Part shown: piece by piece, positions 1 to 8,501 of the stretch
Position numbering within the stretch: position 1 is the first letter of the stretch
Layout of the letters: every line of letters begins with the position of its first letter
Assembly (NCBI RefSeq): GCF_002237655.1
Contig: NZ_NOKT01000015.1
Location: forward strand, 62,001 to 126,000
DNA length: 64,000 bases
Direction: 5' to 3'
From: Streptomyces sp. XY006
GTDB lineage: Bacteria; Actinomycetota; Actinomycetes; Streptomycetales; Streptomycetaceae
Translations under genes and position numbers: made by a program
Notes under the pieces: generated by a model
Seen by the model: the letters and a program-made list of their open reading frames with translations, nothing else
Told to the model about the DNA's origin: nothing
Databases searched by the model: none

Positions 1-156
1 TCCGGGGACGACGACCCTTCGGGCGGGGTGCTCGACGGTGCCGAGGATGTCTTCGTCCTCGGACCCGCGGCCCGCTCCCGGCGCCAGGCGACCGCGCACT
101 TCACGGAGCAGCCCATCGAGTGGGGCAAGCAAGGCACCGCGGGCGGTTCACTCTGA
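1..156 (+). CDS. C-terminal end of an unidentified protein (partial)
   Basis: The first frame is open from the window edge to a TGA at 154-156, giving the last 51 residues of a protein that starts outside the window. The fragment is hydrophilic, rich in Gly, Asp and Ala, and has no motif I can assign; it looks like a cytoplasmic tail. A strong hairpin follows. In Streptomyces a large membrane or envelope protein often lies next to the racemase/FemX pair, so this may be the tail of one, but that is inference from gene order only. Confidence 0.55.
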   Translation, partial: SGDDDPSGGVLDGAEDVFVLGPAARSRRQATAHFTEQPIEWGKQGTAGGSL

Positions 157-203
157 GCGAACGGTGCCGGGTGTCCGCCCGACGCCGCCCCCCAGTCAGA
201 CGG

Positions 204-235
204 AAGGCCGTACAGGGAGACCCCTGTACGGCCTT
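204..235. terminator. Bidirectional hairpin terminator
   Basis: A perfect 14-bp inverted repeat (arms 204-217 and 222-235) with a 4-nt loop lies between the convergent partial gene on the plus strand and the racemase-like gene on the minus strand. Its position suits termination of both. Confidence 0.75.
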
Positions 236-253
236 CTCGCTGTACTCCGGCGG

Positions 254-1285
254 TCAGCGGTCCACGAGCCGGTCGAACTGCGTGGTGGTGTGCCGCAGAT
301 GGGCCACCAGCTCCTCACCGACCTGCGGCTCGGGCGCGTCCGCGGGCACGAACAGGATCGACACCTGCATGTGCGGCGGTTCGGCGAACCAGCGCTGCTT
401 GCCGGCCCAGACGAAGGGAGAAAGGTTCCGGTTCACCGTGGCGAGGCCGGCGCGAGCGACGCCCTTGGCGCGCGGCATGACGCCGTGCAGCGCCTTGGGG
501 GCCTCCAGACCCACCCCGTGCGACGTTCCGCCCGCCACGACCACCAGGAAGCCGTCCGAGGCCGCCTTCTGCTGCCGGTAGCCGAAGCGGTCGCCCTTGG
601 CGACGCGGGTGACGTCCAGGACGGCGCCGCGGTACTCGGTGGCGTCGTGGTCCCCCAGCCACAGCCGCGTGCCGATGCGGGCCCGGAACCGGGTCTGCGG
701 GAACTGCTGCTGGAGCCGGACGAGCTCCTCGGACTTCAGATGGCTGACGAACATCGTGTGCAGGGGCAGCCGGGCCGCGCGCAGCCGGTCCATCCAGCCG
801 ATGACCTCCTCGACCGCGTCCGAGCCGTCGGTGCGGTCCAGGGGCAGGTGGAGGGCGAAACCCTCCAGGCGGACGTTCTCGATGGCGGCGTGCAGCTGGG
901 CCAGGTCCTGCTCGCTGATGCCGTGCCGCTTCATCGAGGACATCACCTCGATCACCACACGGGCACCGACGAGGCCGTACACACCGTCTATCGAAGACAC
1001 CGAGCGGATCACCCGGTCCGGCAGCGGCACCGGCTCCTCACCGCGCCGGTAGGGCGTCAGCACCAGCAGGTCCCCGCCGAACCAGTCCTTGATCCGGGCG
1101 GCTTCGTACGTCGTGCCGACGGCGAGGACGTCCGAGCCCAGCCGCGTGGCCTCCTCCGCCAGCCGCTCGTGCCCGAAGCCGTAGCCGTTGCCCTTGCAGA
1201 CCGGCACGAGGCCGGGGAACTGCTCCTGCACGTGCTTGTGGTGCGCCCGCCAGCGCGCGGTGTCGACGTAGAGCGTGAGCGCCAT
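254..1285 (-). CDS. Alanine racemase-like PLP enzyme
   Basis: This 343-residue protein has the N-terminal alpha/beta-barrel of fold-type III PLP enzymes (alanine racemase family). Lys31 in VCKGNGYGFG is the expected Schiff-base lysine. The C-terminal part is shorter and unlike the usual alanine racemase C-terminal domain, so true racemase activity is uncertain; the main alr gene may be elsewhere. It lies 116 bp downstream of femX on the same strand, which suggests a role in amino-acid supply or modification for peptidoglycan cross-bridges. The ATG at 1285 gives a full N-terminal strand. Confidence 0.75.
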   Translation of the reverse strand: MALTLYVDTARWRAHHKHVQEQFPGLVPVCKGNGYGFGHERLAEEATRLGSDVLAVGTTYEAARIKDWFGGDLLVLTPYRRGEEPVPLPDRVIRSVSSIDGVYGLVGARVVIEVMSSMKRHGISEQDLAQLHAAIENVRLEGFALHLPLDRTDGSDAVEEVIGWMDRLRAARLPLHTMFVSHLKSEELVRLQQQFPQTRFRARIGTRLWLGDHDATEYRGAVLDVTRVAKGDRFGYRQQKAASDGFLVVVAGGTSHGVGLEAPKALHGVMPRAKGVARAGLATVNRNLSPFVWAGKQRWFAEPPHMQVSILFVPADAPEPQVGEELVAHLRHTTTQFDRLVDR

Positions 1286-1306
1286 GGCCGGACCTGGAAC
1301 CTTTCT

Positions 1307-1374
1307 CGTGGTTGCCGTGAATCAGCGGTTGCCGTGTGTCAGCGGTTGCCGTGTGTCAGCGGTTGCCGTGTGTC
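1307..1374. repeat. 17-bp tandem repeat, four copies
   Basis: Three perfect copies of AGCGGTTGCCGTGTGTC occupy 1324-1374, and a degenerate copy precedes them at 1307-1323. The array fills most of the gap between femX and the racemase-like gene. It is too short and has no spacers, so it is not a CRISPR. Confidence 0.85.
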
Positions 1375-1401
1375 AGAGGTATAGAAGCACTGAACGGGAC
1401 A

Positions 1402-2523
1402 TCAGCGACGCGACATGTAGATGTCGAGCGCCTTGTGCAGCAGCTTGTTGAGCGGGAAGTCCCACTCGCCGAGGTACTCGGCGGCCTGGCCGCCCGTGCC
1501 CACCTTGAACTGGATCAGGCCGAAGAGGTGGTCGGTCTCGTCCAGCGAGTCGGAGATGCCGCGCAGGTCGTAGACGGTCGCGCCGAGCGCGTAGGCGTCG
1601 CGCAGCATCCGCCACTGCATGGCGTTCGACGGCCGGACCTCGCGGCCGATGTTGTCGGAGGCGCCGTAGGAGTACCAGACGTGGCCGCCGACGATCAGCA
1701 TCGTCGCCGCCGACAGGTTCACGCCGTTGTGCCGGGCGAAGTACAGCCGCATCCGGTTGGGGTCCTCGCTGTTGAGGGCCGTCCACATGCGCTGGAAGTA
1801 CGACAGCGGGCGCGGCCGGAAGTGGTCGCGCACGGCCGTGATCTCGTACAGCCGCTGCCATTCCTCGAGGTCCTGGTAGCCGCCCTGGACGACCTCGACA
1901 CCGGCCTTCTCGGCCTTCTTGATGTTGCGGCGCCACAGCTGGTTGAAGTTCTTGTGGACCTCTTCCAGGGAACGGTTCGCCAGCGGCACCTGGTAGACGT
2001 AGCGCGGCTGGACGTCGCCGAAGCCGGCGCCGCCGTCCTCGCCCTGCTGCCAGCCCATGCGGCGCAGCTTGTCGGCCACCTCGAAGGCACGCGGCTCGAT
2101 GTGGTCCGCCTCGATGTCCCGCAGGCGCTTGACGTCCGGGTTCTGGATGCCCTGCTTGATGGAGGCGGCCTCCCAGCGGCGGATGATCACCGGCGGGCCC
2201 ATCTTGACCGAGAAGGCACCCTGCTGCTTCAGGTGCGCCAGCATCGGCTCGATCCATTCCTGCAGATTCGGCGAGAACCAGTTGATGACCGGGCCCTCGG
2301 GCAGGTAGGCGAGGTACCGCTTGATCTTGGGAAGCTGCCGGTAGAGGACCAGACCCACGCCGACCAGCTCGCCGGTGCGGTCGTCGAACCAGCCGAGGTT
2401 CTCCGAGCGCCATTCCGCCTTGACATCAGCCCAGGCCGGGACCTGCATGTGGCTCGCCGACGGCAGGCTCTGGATGTAGGCCAGATGCTGCTCTCGACTG
2501 ATGGTCCTCAGGGTCAGGCTCAT
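1402..2523 (-). CDS. femX: FemX-type peptidoglycan bridge aminoacyltransferase
   Basis: The 373-residue product is a FemABX-family (double GNAT fold) aminoacyltransferase. Family members use glycyl-tRNA to add the first cross-bridge residue to lipid II; in Streptomyces this is the single glycine on LL-diaminopimelate. Typical features are the N-terminal MQVPAWADVKAEW segment, a central RYVYQVPL stretch and a basic RRNIKKAEKAGVEV segment, then a second acetyltransferase-like half containing WYSYGASD and ending YLGEWDFPLNK. The length is normal for the family. It is followed on the same strand by the racemase-like gene, consistent with a small cell-wall operon. The ATG at 2523 precedes the conserved start MSLTLRTISREQH. 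Confidence 0.88.
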   Translation of the reverse strand: MSLTLRTISREQHLAYIQSLPSASHMQVPAWADVKAEWRSENLGWFDDRTGELVGVGLVLYRQLPKIKRYLAYLPEGPVINWFSPNLQEWIEPMLAHLKQQGAFSVKMGPPVIIRRWEAASIKQGIQNPDVKRLRDIEADHIEPRAFEVADKLRRMGWQQGEDGGAGFGDVQPRYVYQVPLANRSLEEVHKNFNQLWRRNIKKAEKAGVEVVQGGYQDLEEWQRLYEITAVRDHFRPRPLSYFQRMWTALNSEDPNRMRLYFARHNGVNLSAATMLIVGGHVWYSYGASDNIGREVRPSNAMQWRMLRDAYALGATVYDLRGISDSLDETDHLFGLIQFKVGTGGQAAEYLGEWDFPLNKLLHKALDIYMSRR

Positions 2524-2630
2524 TCGGGGCGCTCCTCGGGCTGGTGTGTCCCCATGGGTTCAGGGGCTCCGGCTCTCGCGCGAAGCCTACTGCGCCGTGG
2601 GAGCGCGCCGGTTGGGCGTACGGAAGCTGC

Positions 2631-2655
2631 GCCCCGGCCCGAGGACGGCCGGGGC
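2631..2655 (-). terminator. Hairpin terminator
   Basis: GCCCCGGCC (2631-2639) pairs with GGCCGGGGC (2647-2655) just downstream of the small membrane protein gene on the minus strand. Confidence 0.6.
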
Positions 2656-2688
2656 GTCGTCCGGTGTTCGAAAGGGGGTGCTCTGGCG

Positions 2689-2994
2689 TCAGCCGATGAG
2701 ACCGCCGTGCATCATGCCCAGGAAGAATCCGACGCCCGAGGCGCCCAGGCCCAGGATCAGGCCGAAGCGCTCACGCGTCGTCTCCGAGATCCACTGGCCG
2801 TAGGCGCCCGTGAGAATGCCCGCCAGGCCGGCCCAGGAGCTGAGCACGTGCAGGTCGTCGCTGATGATCGCCGTGAGGAACGAGGTGAGGCCCAGCACCA
2901 GGGTCACCGCGAGCAGCGTGTCCTGGAGGGGGTGGGGCTTGCCGTCCGTGGCGAAGAGGCCGCTGGCGGTGTTGGGTCGCAATGCCTGTGCCAT
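2689..2994 (-). CDS. Small conserved membrane protein, unknown function
   Basis: A 101-residue protein with three hydrophobic segments (about residues 27-46, 50-69 and 78-101), so probably an inner-membrane protein. I chose the ATG at 2994 (MAQALRPNTAS) over an upstream ATG at 3039 because AGGAGG lies 6 bases before it. It is divergent from rpsF. No catalytic motif is visible and the family function is not known to me. Confidence 0.75.
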   Translation of the reverse strand: MAQALRPNTASGLFATDGKPHPLQDTLLAVTLVLGLTSFLTAIISDDLHVLSSWAGLAGILTGAYGQWISETTRERFGLILGLGASGVGFFLGMMHGGLIG

Positions 2995-3211
2995 AGGGCA
3001 CCTCCTGCGAAAGTCGGCGCATCGTAGCGCCATGCACACCCGATGCGTACAGATTGGCTGCCCTCACGACCGGATTTCAACCGGAAGCCACCGTGCGGGT
3101 ACTCTGTACCGTCCGCACCGGTGTCTGCCCATGTCATGGCGAGGGCTTCTCCACGGAACCCCTGATTGTCAGTGGTGGCCGATACCGTTGCCTACGCATC
3201 ACAACCCTCCT

Positions 3212-3230
3212 GCCACGGAACGACCGTGGC
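3212..3230 (+). promoter_or_regulatory. Leader hairpin before rpsF
   Basis: GCCACGG (3212-3218) and CCGTGGC (3224-3230) form a hairpin 10 bases ahead of the Shine-Dalgarno sequence of rpsF. Many bacteria have an rpsF leader structure bound by the S6:S18 complex for feedback control; this could be part of one, but I did not confirm the full motif. Confidence 0.35.
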
Positions 3231-3258
3231 CGCTGAGTCCAAAGGAGGTGGGTTCCAC

Positions 3259-3549
3259 ATGCGTCACTACGAGGTGATGGTCATCCTCGACCCCGACGTC
3301 GAGGAGCGCGCTGTCTCCCCGCTGATCGAGAACTTCCTCTCTGTCGTCCGTGACGGCGGCGGAAAGGTCGAGAAGGTCGACACCTGGGGTCGTCGTCGTC
3401 TCGCGTACGAGATCAAGAAGAAGCCCGAGGGCATCTACTCGGTCATCGACCTGCAGGCCGAGCCTGCGGTCGTCAAGGAGCTCGACCGCCAGATGAACCT
3501 GAACGAGTCGGTCCTCCGGACCAAGGTCCTCCGTCCCGAGATGCACTGA
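3259..3549 (+). CDS. rpsF: 30S ribosomal protein bS6
   Basis: A 96-residue bS6 protein (starts MRHYEVMVILDPDVEER, ends LRTKVLRPEMH). It binds the central domain of 16S rRNA as a dimer with bS18 in the 30S subunit. The start is fixed by AAAGGAGGTG 8 bases upstream of the ATG at 3259; an in-frame ATG at 3166 would add a leader that bS6 proteins lack. First gene of the rpsF-ssb-rpsR-rplI operon. Confidence 0.97.
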   Translation: MRHYEVMVILDPDVEERAVSPLIENFLSVVRDGGGKVEKVDTWGRRRLAYEIKKKPEGIYSVIDLQAEPAVVKELDRQMNLNESVLRTKVLRPEMH

Positions 3550-3620
3550 GCTTCCACGCTCAGCTGATCCCGGGATTCGAGTAGCAAGCAGCCAGAGCAA
3601 ACCCGCCGAGAGGTTCCCCC

Positions 3621-4205
3621 ATGGCAGGCGAGACCGTCATCACGGTGGTCGGCAATCTTGTCGACGACCCCGAGCTGCGCTTCACCCCCTCCGGTGCGGC
3701 CGTCGCGAAGTTCCGTGTCGCGTCCACTCCCCGCACCTTCGACCGCCAGACGAACGAGTGGAAGGACGGCGAGAGCCTGTTCCTGACCTGCTCGGTCTGG
3801 CGTCAGGCGGCGGAGAACGTCGCGGAGTCGCTCCAGCGAGGCATGCGCGTCATCGTGCAGGGCCGGCTGAAGCAGCGGTCCTACGAGGACCGTGAGGGCG
3901 TCAAGCGCACGGTCTACGAGCTGGACGTCGAGGAAGTCGGCGCCAGCCTGCGCAATGCCACGGCCAAGGTCACCAAGACCAGCGGCCGCGGTGGCCAGGG
4001 CGGTTACGGCGGCGGCGGTGGCGGCGGCCAGGGTGGCGGCGGCTGGGGCGGCGGCCCCGGTGGCGGCCAGCAGGGCGGCGGAGCTCCCGCCGACGACCCG
4101 TGGGCGACCGGCGCTCCCGCCGGTGGCAACCAGGGCGGTGGCGGCGGCTGGGGTGGAAACTCCGGCGGCGGTGGCGGCGGCTACTCGGACGAGCCCCCCT
4201 TCTAA
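3621..4205 (+). CDS. ssb: Single-stranded DNA-binding protein
   Basis: The 194-residue product has an N-terminal OB fold (about residues 1-112, MAGETVITVVGNLVDDPELR), a long flexible linker made almost wholly of Gly with Gln and Trp (about 115-185), and the acidic tip DEPPF that recruits replication and repair partners. The gene sits inside the rpsF-rpsR operon, 71 bp after rpsF, the usual arrangement in actinobacteria for the essential SSB. The Gly linker is encoded by imperfect GGC-rich repeats (about 3985-4180). Confidence 0.97.
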   Translation: MAGETVITVVGNLVDDPELRFTPSGAAVAKFRVASTPRTFDRQTNEWKDGESLFLTCSVWRQAAENVAESLQRGMRVIVQGRLKQRSYEDREGVKRTVYELDVEEVGASLRNATAKVTKTSGRGGQGGYGGGGGGGQGGGGWGGGPGGGQQGGGAPADDPWATGAPAGGNQGGGGGWGGNSGGGGGGYSDEPPF

Positions 4206-4250
4206 GGGCGGGTTCGCACCCACACTTCTTGATCACACAGGAGAAACACC

Positions 4251-4487
4251 ATGGCGAAGCCGCCTGTGCGCAAGCCGAAGAAGAAGGTCTGCGCGTTCTG
4301 CAAGGACAAGGTCACGTACGTGGACTACAAGGACACGAACATGCTGCGGAAGTTCATTTCCGACCGCGGCAAGATCCGTGCCCGCCGCGTGACCGGCAAC
4401 TGCACGCAGCACCAGCGTGACGTCGCCACGGCCGTCAAGAACAGCCGTGAGATGGCGCTGCTGCCCTACACGTCCACCGCGCGATAA
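4251..4487 (+). CDS. rpsR: 30S ribosomal protein bS18, zinc-ligand form
   Basis: A 78-residue bS18, partner of bS6 on the 30S platform. It keeps a C-x2-C pair (Cys14, Cys17) plus Cys51 and His54, the zinc-binding (C+) set. Streptomyces usually also has a cysteine-free paralogue under Zur control elsewhere, so this is expected to be the copy used when zinc is plentiful. It lies 45 bp after ssb with GGAGA before the ATG. Confidence 0.96.
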   Translation: MAKPPVRKPKKKVCAFCKDKVTYVDYKDTNMLRKFISDRGKIRARRVTGNCTQHQRDVATAVKNSREMALLPYTSTAR

Positions 4488-4505
4488 GGGAAGGGTGACC
4501 GACAC

Positions 4506-4952
4506 ATGAAGATCATCCTCACCCACGAGGTCTCCGGCCTCGGTGCCGCGGGCGACGTCGTCGACGTCAAGGACGGTTACGCTCGCAACTACCTGATCCC
4601 GCGGAAGTTCGCTATCCGCTGGACCAAGGGTGGCGAGAAGGACGTCGAGCAGATCCGTCGTGCTCGCAAGATCCACGAGATCCAGACCATCGAGCAGGCC
4701 AACCAGGTGAAGGCCCAGCTCGAGGGCGTCAAGGTCCGTCTGGCTGTCCGCTCCGGCGACGCCGGTCGTCTCTTCGGTTCCGTCACCCCGGCCGACATCG
4801 CTTCGGCGATCAAGGCTTCCGGTGGCCCCGAGGTCGACAAGCGCCGCATCGAGCTGGGCTCGCCGATCAAGACGCTGGGCGCTCACGAGACGTCCGTGCG
4901 TCTGCACCCCGAGGTGGCCGCCAAGGTCAACGTCGAGGTTGTCGCGGCCTGA
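4506..4952 (+). CDS. rplI: 50S ribosomal protein bL9
   Basis: A 148-residue bL9. The N-terminal rRNA-binding domain contains the signature DGYARNYLIPRKFAI (about residues 23-37), followed by a long connecting helix and a C-terminal domain. Last gene of the ribosomal operon, 18 bp after rpsR and followed by a strong terminator. Confidence 0.97.
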   Translation: MKIILTHEVSGLGAAGDVVDVKDGYARNYLIPRKFAIRWTKGGEKDVEQIRRARKIHEIQTIEQANQVKAQLEGVKVRLAVRSGDAGRLFGSVTPADIASAIKASGGPEVDKRRIELGSPIKTLGAHETSVRLHPEVAAKVNVEVVAA

Positions 4953-4978
4953 GTGCCGTGCTCGCTGGAGCAGTGAGC

Positions 4979-5012
4979 GGTGGGGCCGTCCCCTTCGGGG
5001 GGCGGCCCCACC
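4979..5012 (+). terminator. Terminator of the rpsF-ssb-rpsR-rplI operon
   Basis: GGTGGGGCCG pairs with CGGCCCCACC around a GC-rich core with a CTTCG tip, 26 bp after rplI. This is a typical GC-rich Streptomyces hairpin terminator without a long U tract. Confidence 0.8.
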
Positions 5013-5087
5013 GTCATGTGCGCCGACCGGCTTCGTTGCTCAGCCAGGCTGGGTTACGGGCCTGAGCGGGGAGTTGTGCGACGCCGT

Positions 5088-5101
5088 GTTTCACGTGAAA
5101 C
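5088..5101. other. parS centromere site 1
   Basis: A perfect GTTTCACGTGAAAC palindrome, flanked T and A. This is the Streptomyces ParB-binding consensus. First of three copies in 73 bp between rplI and the MATE gene. Confidence 0.9.
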
Positions 5102-5125
5102 AGCTCGTTCCACGGAGGACTCCTC

Positions 5126-5139
5126 GTTTCACGTGAAAC
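5126..5139. other. parS centromere site 2
   Basis: A perfect GTTTCACGTGAAAC; centre 38 bp from site 1 and 21 bp from site 3. Confidence 0.9.
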
Positions 5140-5146
5140 CGTCGAT

Positions 5147-5160
5147 GTTTCACGTGAAAC
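5147..5160. other. parS centromere site 3
   Basis: A perfect GTTTCACGTGAAAC ending 2 bp before the stop codon of the minus-strand MATE gene. Confidence 0.9.
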
Positions 5161-5162
5161 GG

Positions 5163-6500
5163 TCAGCGCGTGGCGCCCGTAACGATCCAGCGCCCGGAGC
5201 GGGCGCGCAGCCACAGGGTCAGCATCCGCACGGTCATCATCAGCGTCATGGTGGCCCACAGCGCGGTGAGCCCACCGCCCATCACCGGTACCAGCAGCGC
5301 TGCAGGGGTGAACACCGCGAGGGTGAGCAGCATCGCCCAGGCCAGGTAAGGGCCGTCGCCGGCGCCCATCAGAACGCCGTCCAGCACGAAGACGATGCCG
5401 GAGATCGGCTGGGAGAGGGCGACGATGACCAGGGCGGGCAACGCCACGTCCATCACCGCCGGGTCGCTGCTGAACAGGGGCAGGAACACCGGACGGGTGA
5501 GGACCACCAGGACGCCGAGGACGACCCCGACCGCGATGCCCCACTCGACCATGCGACGGCAGGCGTCTCGGGCGCCCTGGGCGTCTCCGGCTCCTAGATA
5601 GCGGCCGATGATGGCCTGTCCCGCGATGGCGATGGCGTCGAGAGCGAAGGCGAGCAGACTCCAGAGGGACAGGATGATCTGATGGGCGGCGATGTCGGCG
5701 TCTCCCAGCCGGGCGGCGACCGCTGTGGCGATCATCAGGATCGCCCTCAGGGAGAGGGTGCGCACCAGCAGGGGCACACCCGCCTGCGCTGAGGCCCTGA
5801 TCCCGGCGGCGTCCGGACGCAAGGAGGCGCCGTGCTTGCGGGCGCCCCTAAGGACCACGACGAGGTAGACCGCGGCCATGCCGCACTGTGCGATGACCGT
5901 GCCCCAGGCAGAGCCGGCGATTCCCAGATCGGCGCCGTAGACGAGCCCCACGTTGAGGACGCCGTTCGCGACGAAGCCGGCGATGGCGACGTACAGCGGG
6001 GTCTTGGTGTCCTGAAGACCGCGCAGGACGCCGGTCGCGGCGAGGACCACGAGCATGGCGGGAATGCCGAGCACGGAGATGCGCAGGTAGGTGGTGGCGT
6101 ACGGGGCAGCCGCCTCCGACGCTCCGAAGAGGCTCACGAGGTGGGGCGCCGTGGGCAGGGCGACGGCGACGACGGCGGCACCGAGACAGAGCGCCAGCCA
6201 GATGCCGTCCATGCCCTGGCGGATGGCGGCCTGCAGATCACCTGCCCCGACCCGGCGGGCGACCGCTGCGGTGGTGGCGTAGGCGAGGAAGACGAAGACA
6301 CTGACGGCGGTCATCAGCAGGGCCGAGGCGACACCGAGTCCGGCGAGCTGGGCCGTGCCCAGATGGCCCACGATGGCGGTGTCGGCGAGGAGGAAGAGGG
6401 GCTCGGCGACGAGAGCGCCGAAGGCCGGCACGGCCAGCGCGACGATCTCTCGGTCGTGTTGTCTCCGGCCGTCTCGACGGCGCGCGGGGGCCTGTGTCAT
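5163..6500 (-). CDS. MATE family multidrug efflux transporter
   Basis: A 445-residue protein with about 12 hydrophobic helices in two similar halves, typical of MATE (multidrug and toxin extrusion) antiporters, which export cationic drugs using a Na+ or H+ gradient. The start region FGALVAEPLFLLADTAIVGHLG is the usual first helix of the DinF-like MATE group. I chose the ATG at 6500 (MTQAPARRR) because residues before it are not typical; no clear ribosome-binding site precedes it. It is the gene between rplI and dnaB, divergent from dnaB. Confidence 0.88.
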   Translation of the reverse strand: MTQAPARRRDGRRQHDREIVALAVPAFGALVAEPLFLLADTAIVGHLGTAQLAGLGVASALLMTAVSVFVFLAYATTAAVARRVGAGDLQAAIRQGMDGIWLALCLGAAVVAVALPTAPHLVSLFGASEAAAPYATTYLRISVLGIPAMLVVLAATGVLRGLQDTKTPLYVAIAGFVANGVLNVGLVYGADLGIAGSAWGTVIAQCGMAAVYLVVVLRGARKHGASLRPDAAGIRASAQAGVPLLVRTLSLRAILMIATAVAARLGDADIAAHQIILSLWSLLAFALDAIAIAGQAIIGRYLGAGDAQGARDACRRMVEWGIAVGVVLGVLVVLTRPVFLPLFSSDPAVMDVALPALVIVALSQPISGIVFVLDGVLMGAGDGPYLAWAMLLTLAVFTPAALLVPVMGGGLTALWATMTLMMTVRMLTLWLRARSGRWIVTGATR

Positions 6501-6960
6501 GTGCACCAATCTAATCGTCCACAGGTAAGAGATGCAAAGCTTTATCACCCCTTACTTTGCGTTCCGCGATGCGCACTGCTGTGCACCTTTCGAAGCGATC
6601 TTGCGCCGGTTGGGGAAGTTTTTCTTCTGCACAGCCGGTGGATGGCAAAGGCGCAGGTCAGAGTCTTAGTGGCGGGAGAGGGTGGTGCTTGTTCACAGGC
6701 CTGTCCACCGGGTCGTGCACAGGTTTCACGGAGTTCTCCACAGCATCTGGGCCGTCGTCCACATGGCCTGTGGATAACCAGATTGGCTGACGGTGCCGAG
6801 GGGCCTACGGTGGTCCGGCGCCCGCTCCGTCCGCCGGTTTTCAAAACCCCACAAAACCGGCGCCGACCAACCGGAGTTGGGCCTCTCATTTGTCAGTGCC
6901 GTGCCGTAGAAAAGAGGGGCACGGCGAGGTCTGCTGCGGCGGACGGGAGGAGGTGGCTCG
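6501..6960. promoter_or_regulatory. Divergent MATE/dnaB intergenic region with DnaA-box cluster
   Basis: This 460-bp gap carries no convincing gene. It holds a perfect DnaA box on the minus strand at 6769-6777 (TTATCCACA read 5'-3') and one-mismatch boxes at 6515-6523 (TCGTCCACA), 6734-6742 (TTCTCCACA) and 6755-6763 (TCGTCCACA). An inverted repeat around the CCGGTTTT/AAAACCGG segment at about 6834-6870 may be a leader hairpin. DnaA control of dnaB expression is a plausible inference. Confidence 0.6.
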
Positions 6961-8442
6961 GTGAGCATTTCCGAGCCCTTGGACGACCCGTGGGCCGACA
7001 GCGGGCCCAGTGATCGTCTGCCCTCCTCCCGGCGCAGGGGCGACAGTCCCCGGGGCCGTGACGAACAGCACGAGCGCGGCCGGGACAACGGAGCGTGGGA
7101 CAGCGGCTCGGGCACGTCGTTCGAGCGGGTCCCGCCGCAGGACATCGAGGCGGAGCAGTCGGTCCTCGGCGGCATGCTGCTGTCCAAGGACGCCATCGCC
7201 GACGTCGTCGAGATCCTCAAGGGCCACGACTTCTACAAGCCGGCGCACGAGACGATCTACCAGGCCGTCCTCGACGTCTACGCCAAGGGCGAGCCGGCCG
7301 ACCCGATCACGATCGCGGCCGAGCTCACCAAGCGCGGCGAGATCAACAAGGTCGGCGGGGCCTCCTATCTGCACACCCTCGTCCAGACGGTGCCCACGGC
7401 GGCCAACGCGGCCTACTACGCGGAGATCGTCCACGAGCGAGCGGTCCTGCGCCGCCTGGTCGAGGCCGGCACGCGGATCACGCAGATGGGATACGCGGCC
7501 GACGACGACGTCGACGAGATCGTCAACCGCGCCCAGGCCGAGGTCTACGCCGTCACCGAGCAGCGCACCAGCGAGGACTACCTGCCGCTCGGCGACATCA
7601 TGGAAGGCGCCCTCGACGAGATCGAGGCGATCGGCTCGCGCAGCGGCGAGATGACCGGCGTGCCCACGGGCTTCACGGACTTCGACTCGCTCACCAACGG
7701 TCTGCACCCCGGCCAGATGATCGTCATCGCGGCCCGTCCCGCCATGGGCAAGTCCACGCTCGCGCTGGACTTCGCACGGGCCGCCTCGATCAAGAACAAC
7801 CTGCCGAGCGTGATCTTCTCGCTGGAGATGGGGCGCAACGAGATCGCGATGCGTCTGCTGTCCGCCGAGGCCCGGGTCGCCCTGCACCACATGCGCTCCG
7901 GCACGATGACGGACGAGGACTGGACACGCCTGGCCCGGCGGATGCCGGACGTTTCGGCCGCCCCGCTCTACATCGACGACTCCCCGAACCTGTCGATGAT
8001 GGAGATCCGCGCCAAGTGCCGCCGCCTCAAGCAGCGCAACGACCTCCGCCTGGTCGTCATCGACTACCTCCAGCTGATGCAGTCCGGCGGGTCCAAGCGG
8101 GCCGAGAGCCGTCAGCAGGAGGTCTCGGACATGTCCCGTAACCTCAAGCTGCTCGCCAAGGAGCTGGAGATCCCGGTCATCGCGCTCTCCCAGCTGAACC
8201 GTGGCCCCGAGCAGCGCACGGACAAGAAGCCGATGGTCTCCGACCTGCGTGAGTCCGGCTCCATCGAGCAGGACGCCGACATGGTCATCCTGCTGCACCG
8301 CGAGGACGCCTACGAGAAGGAGTCGCCCCGTGCGGGCGAGGCGGACCTGATCGTGGCCAAGCACCGTAACGGCCCGACGGCGACCATCACCGTCGCCTTC
8401 CAGGGTCACTACTCGCGGTTCGTGGACATGGCGCAGACCTGA
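6961..8442 (+). CDS. dnaB: Replicative DNA helicase DnaB
   Basis: A 493-residue hexameric 5'-3' helicase of the replication fork. After a charged, disordered N-terminal extension (residues 1-55) comes the DnaB N-terminal domain (about 57-160), a linker helix, and the RecA-like C-terminal domain with Walker A ARPAMGKST (258-266) and Walker B LVVIDYLQLM (364-373). No intein interrupts the P-loop, unlike many actinobacterial dnaB genes. Start is GTG at 6961 with GGGAGGAGGT 8 bases upstream. Confidence 0.96.
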   Translation: MSISEPLDDPWADSGPSDRLPSSRRRGDSPRGRDEQHERGRDNGAWDSGSGTSFERVPPQDIEAEQSVLGGMLLSKDAIADVVEILKGHDFYKPAHETIYQAVLDVYAKGEPADPITIAAELTKRGEINKVGGASYLHTLVQTVPTAANAAYYAEIVHERAVLRRLVEAGTRITQMGYAADDDVDEIVNRAQAEVYAVTEQRTSEDYLPLGDIMEGALDEIEAIGSRSGEMTGVPTGFTDFDSLTNGLHPGQMIVIAARPAMGKSTLALDFARAASIKNNLPSVIFSLEMGRNEIAMRLLSAEARVALHHMRSGTMTDEDWTRLARRMPDVSAAPLYIDDSPNLSMMEIRAKCRRLKQRNDLRLVVIDYLQLMQSGGSKRAESRQQEVSDMSRNLKLLAKELEIPVIALSQLNRGPEQRTDKKPMVSDLRESGSIEQDADMVILLHREDAYEKESPRAGEADLIVAKHRNGPTATITVAFQGHYSRFVDMAQT

Positions 8443-8501
8443 TCCACGCCGCGCGGTGAAAAGAGGTCGACTCCCGCGACCGGGCCGGATGGACTGGGCC
8501 C

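Noticed and set aside
1307..1374. Short repeat array as a possible CRISPR
   Set aside because: Units are directly adjacent without spacers and no cas gene is present.
6961..8442. Intein in dnaB
   Set aside because: The helicase domain is continuous through the P-loop, with normal length.
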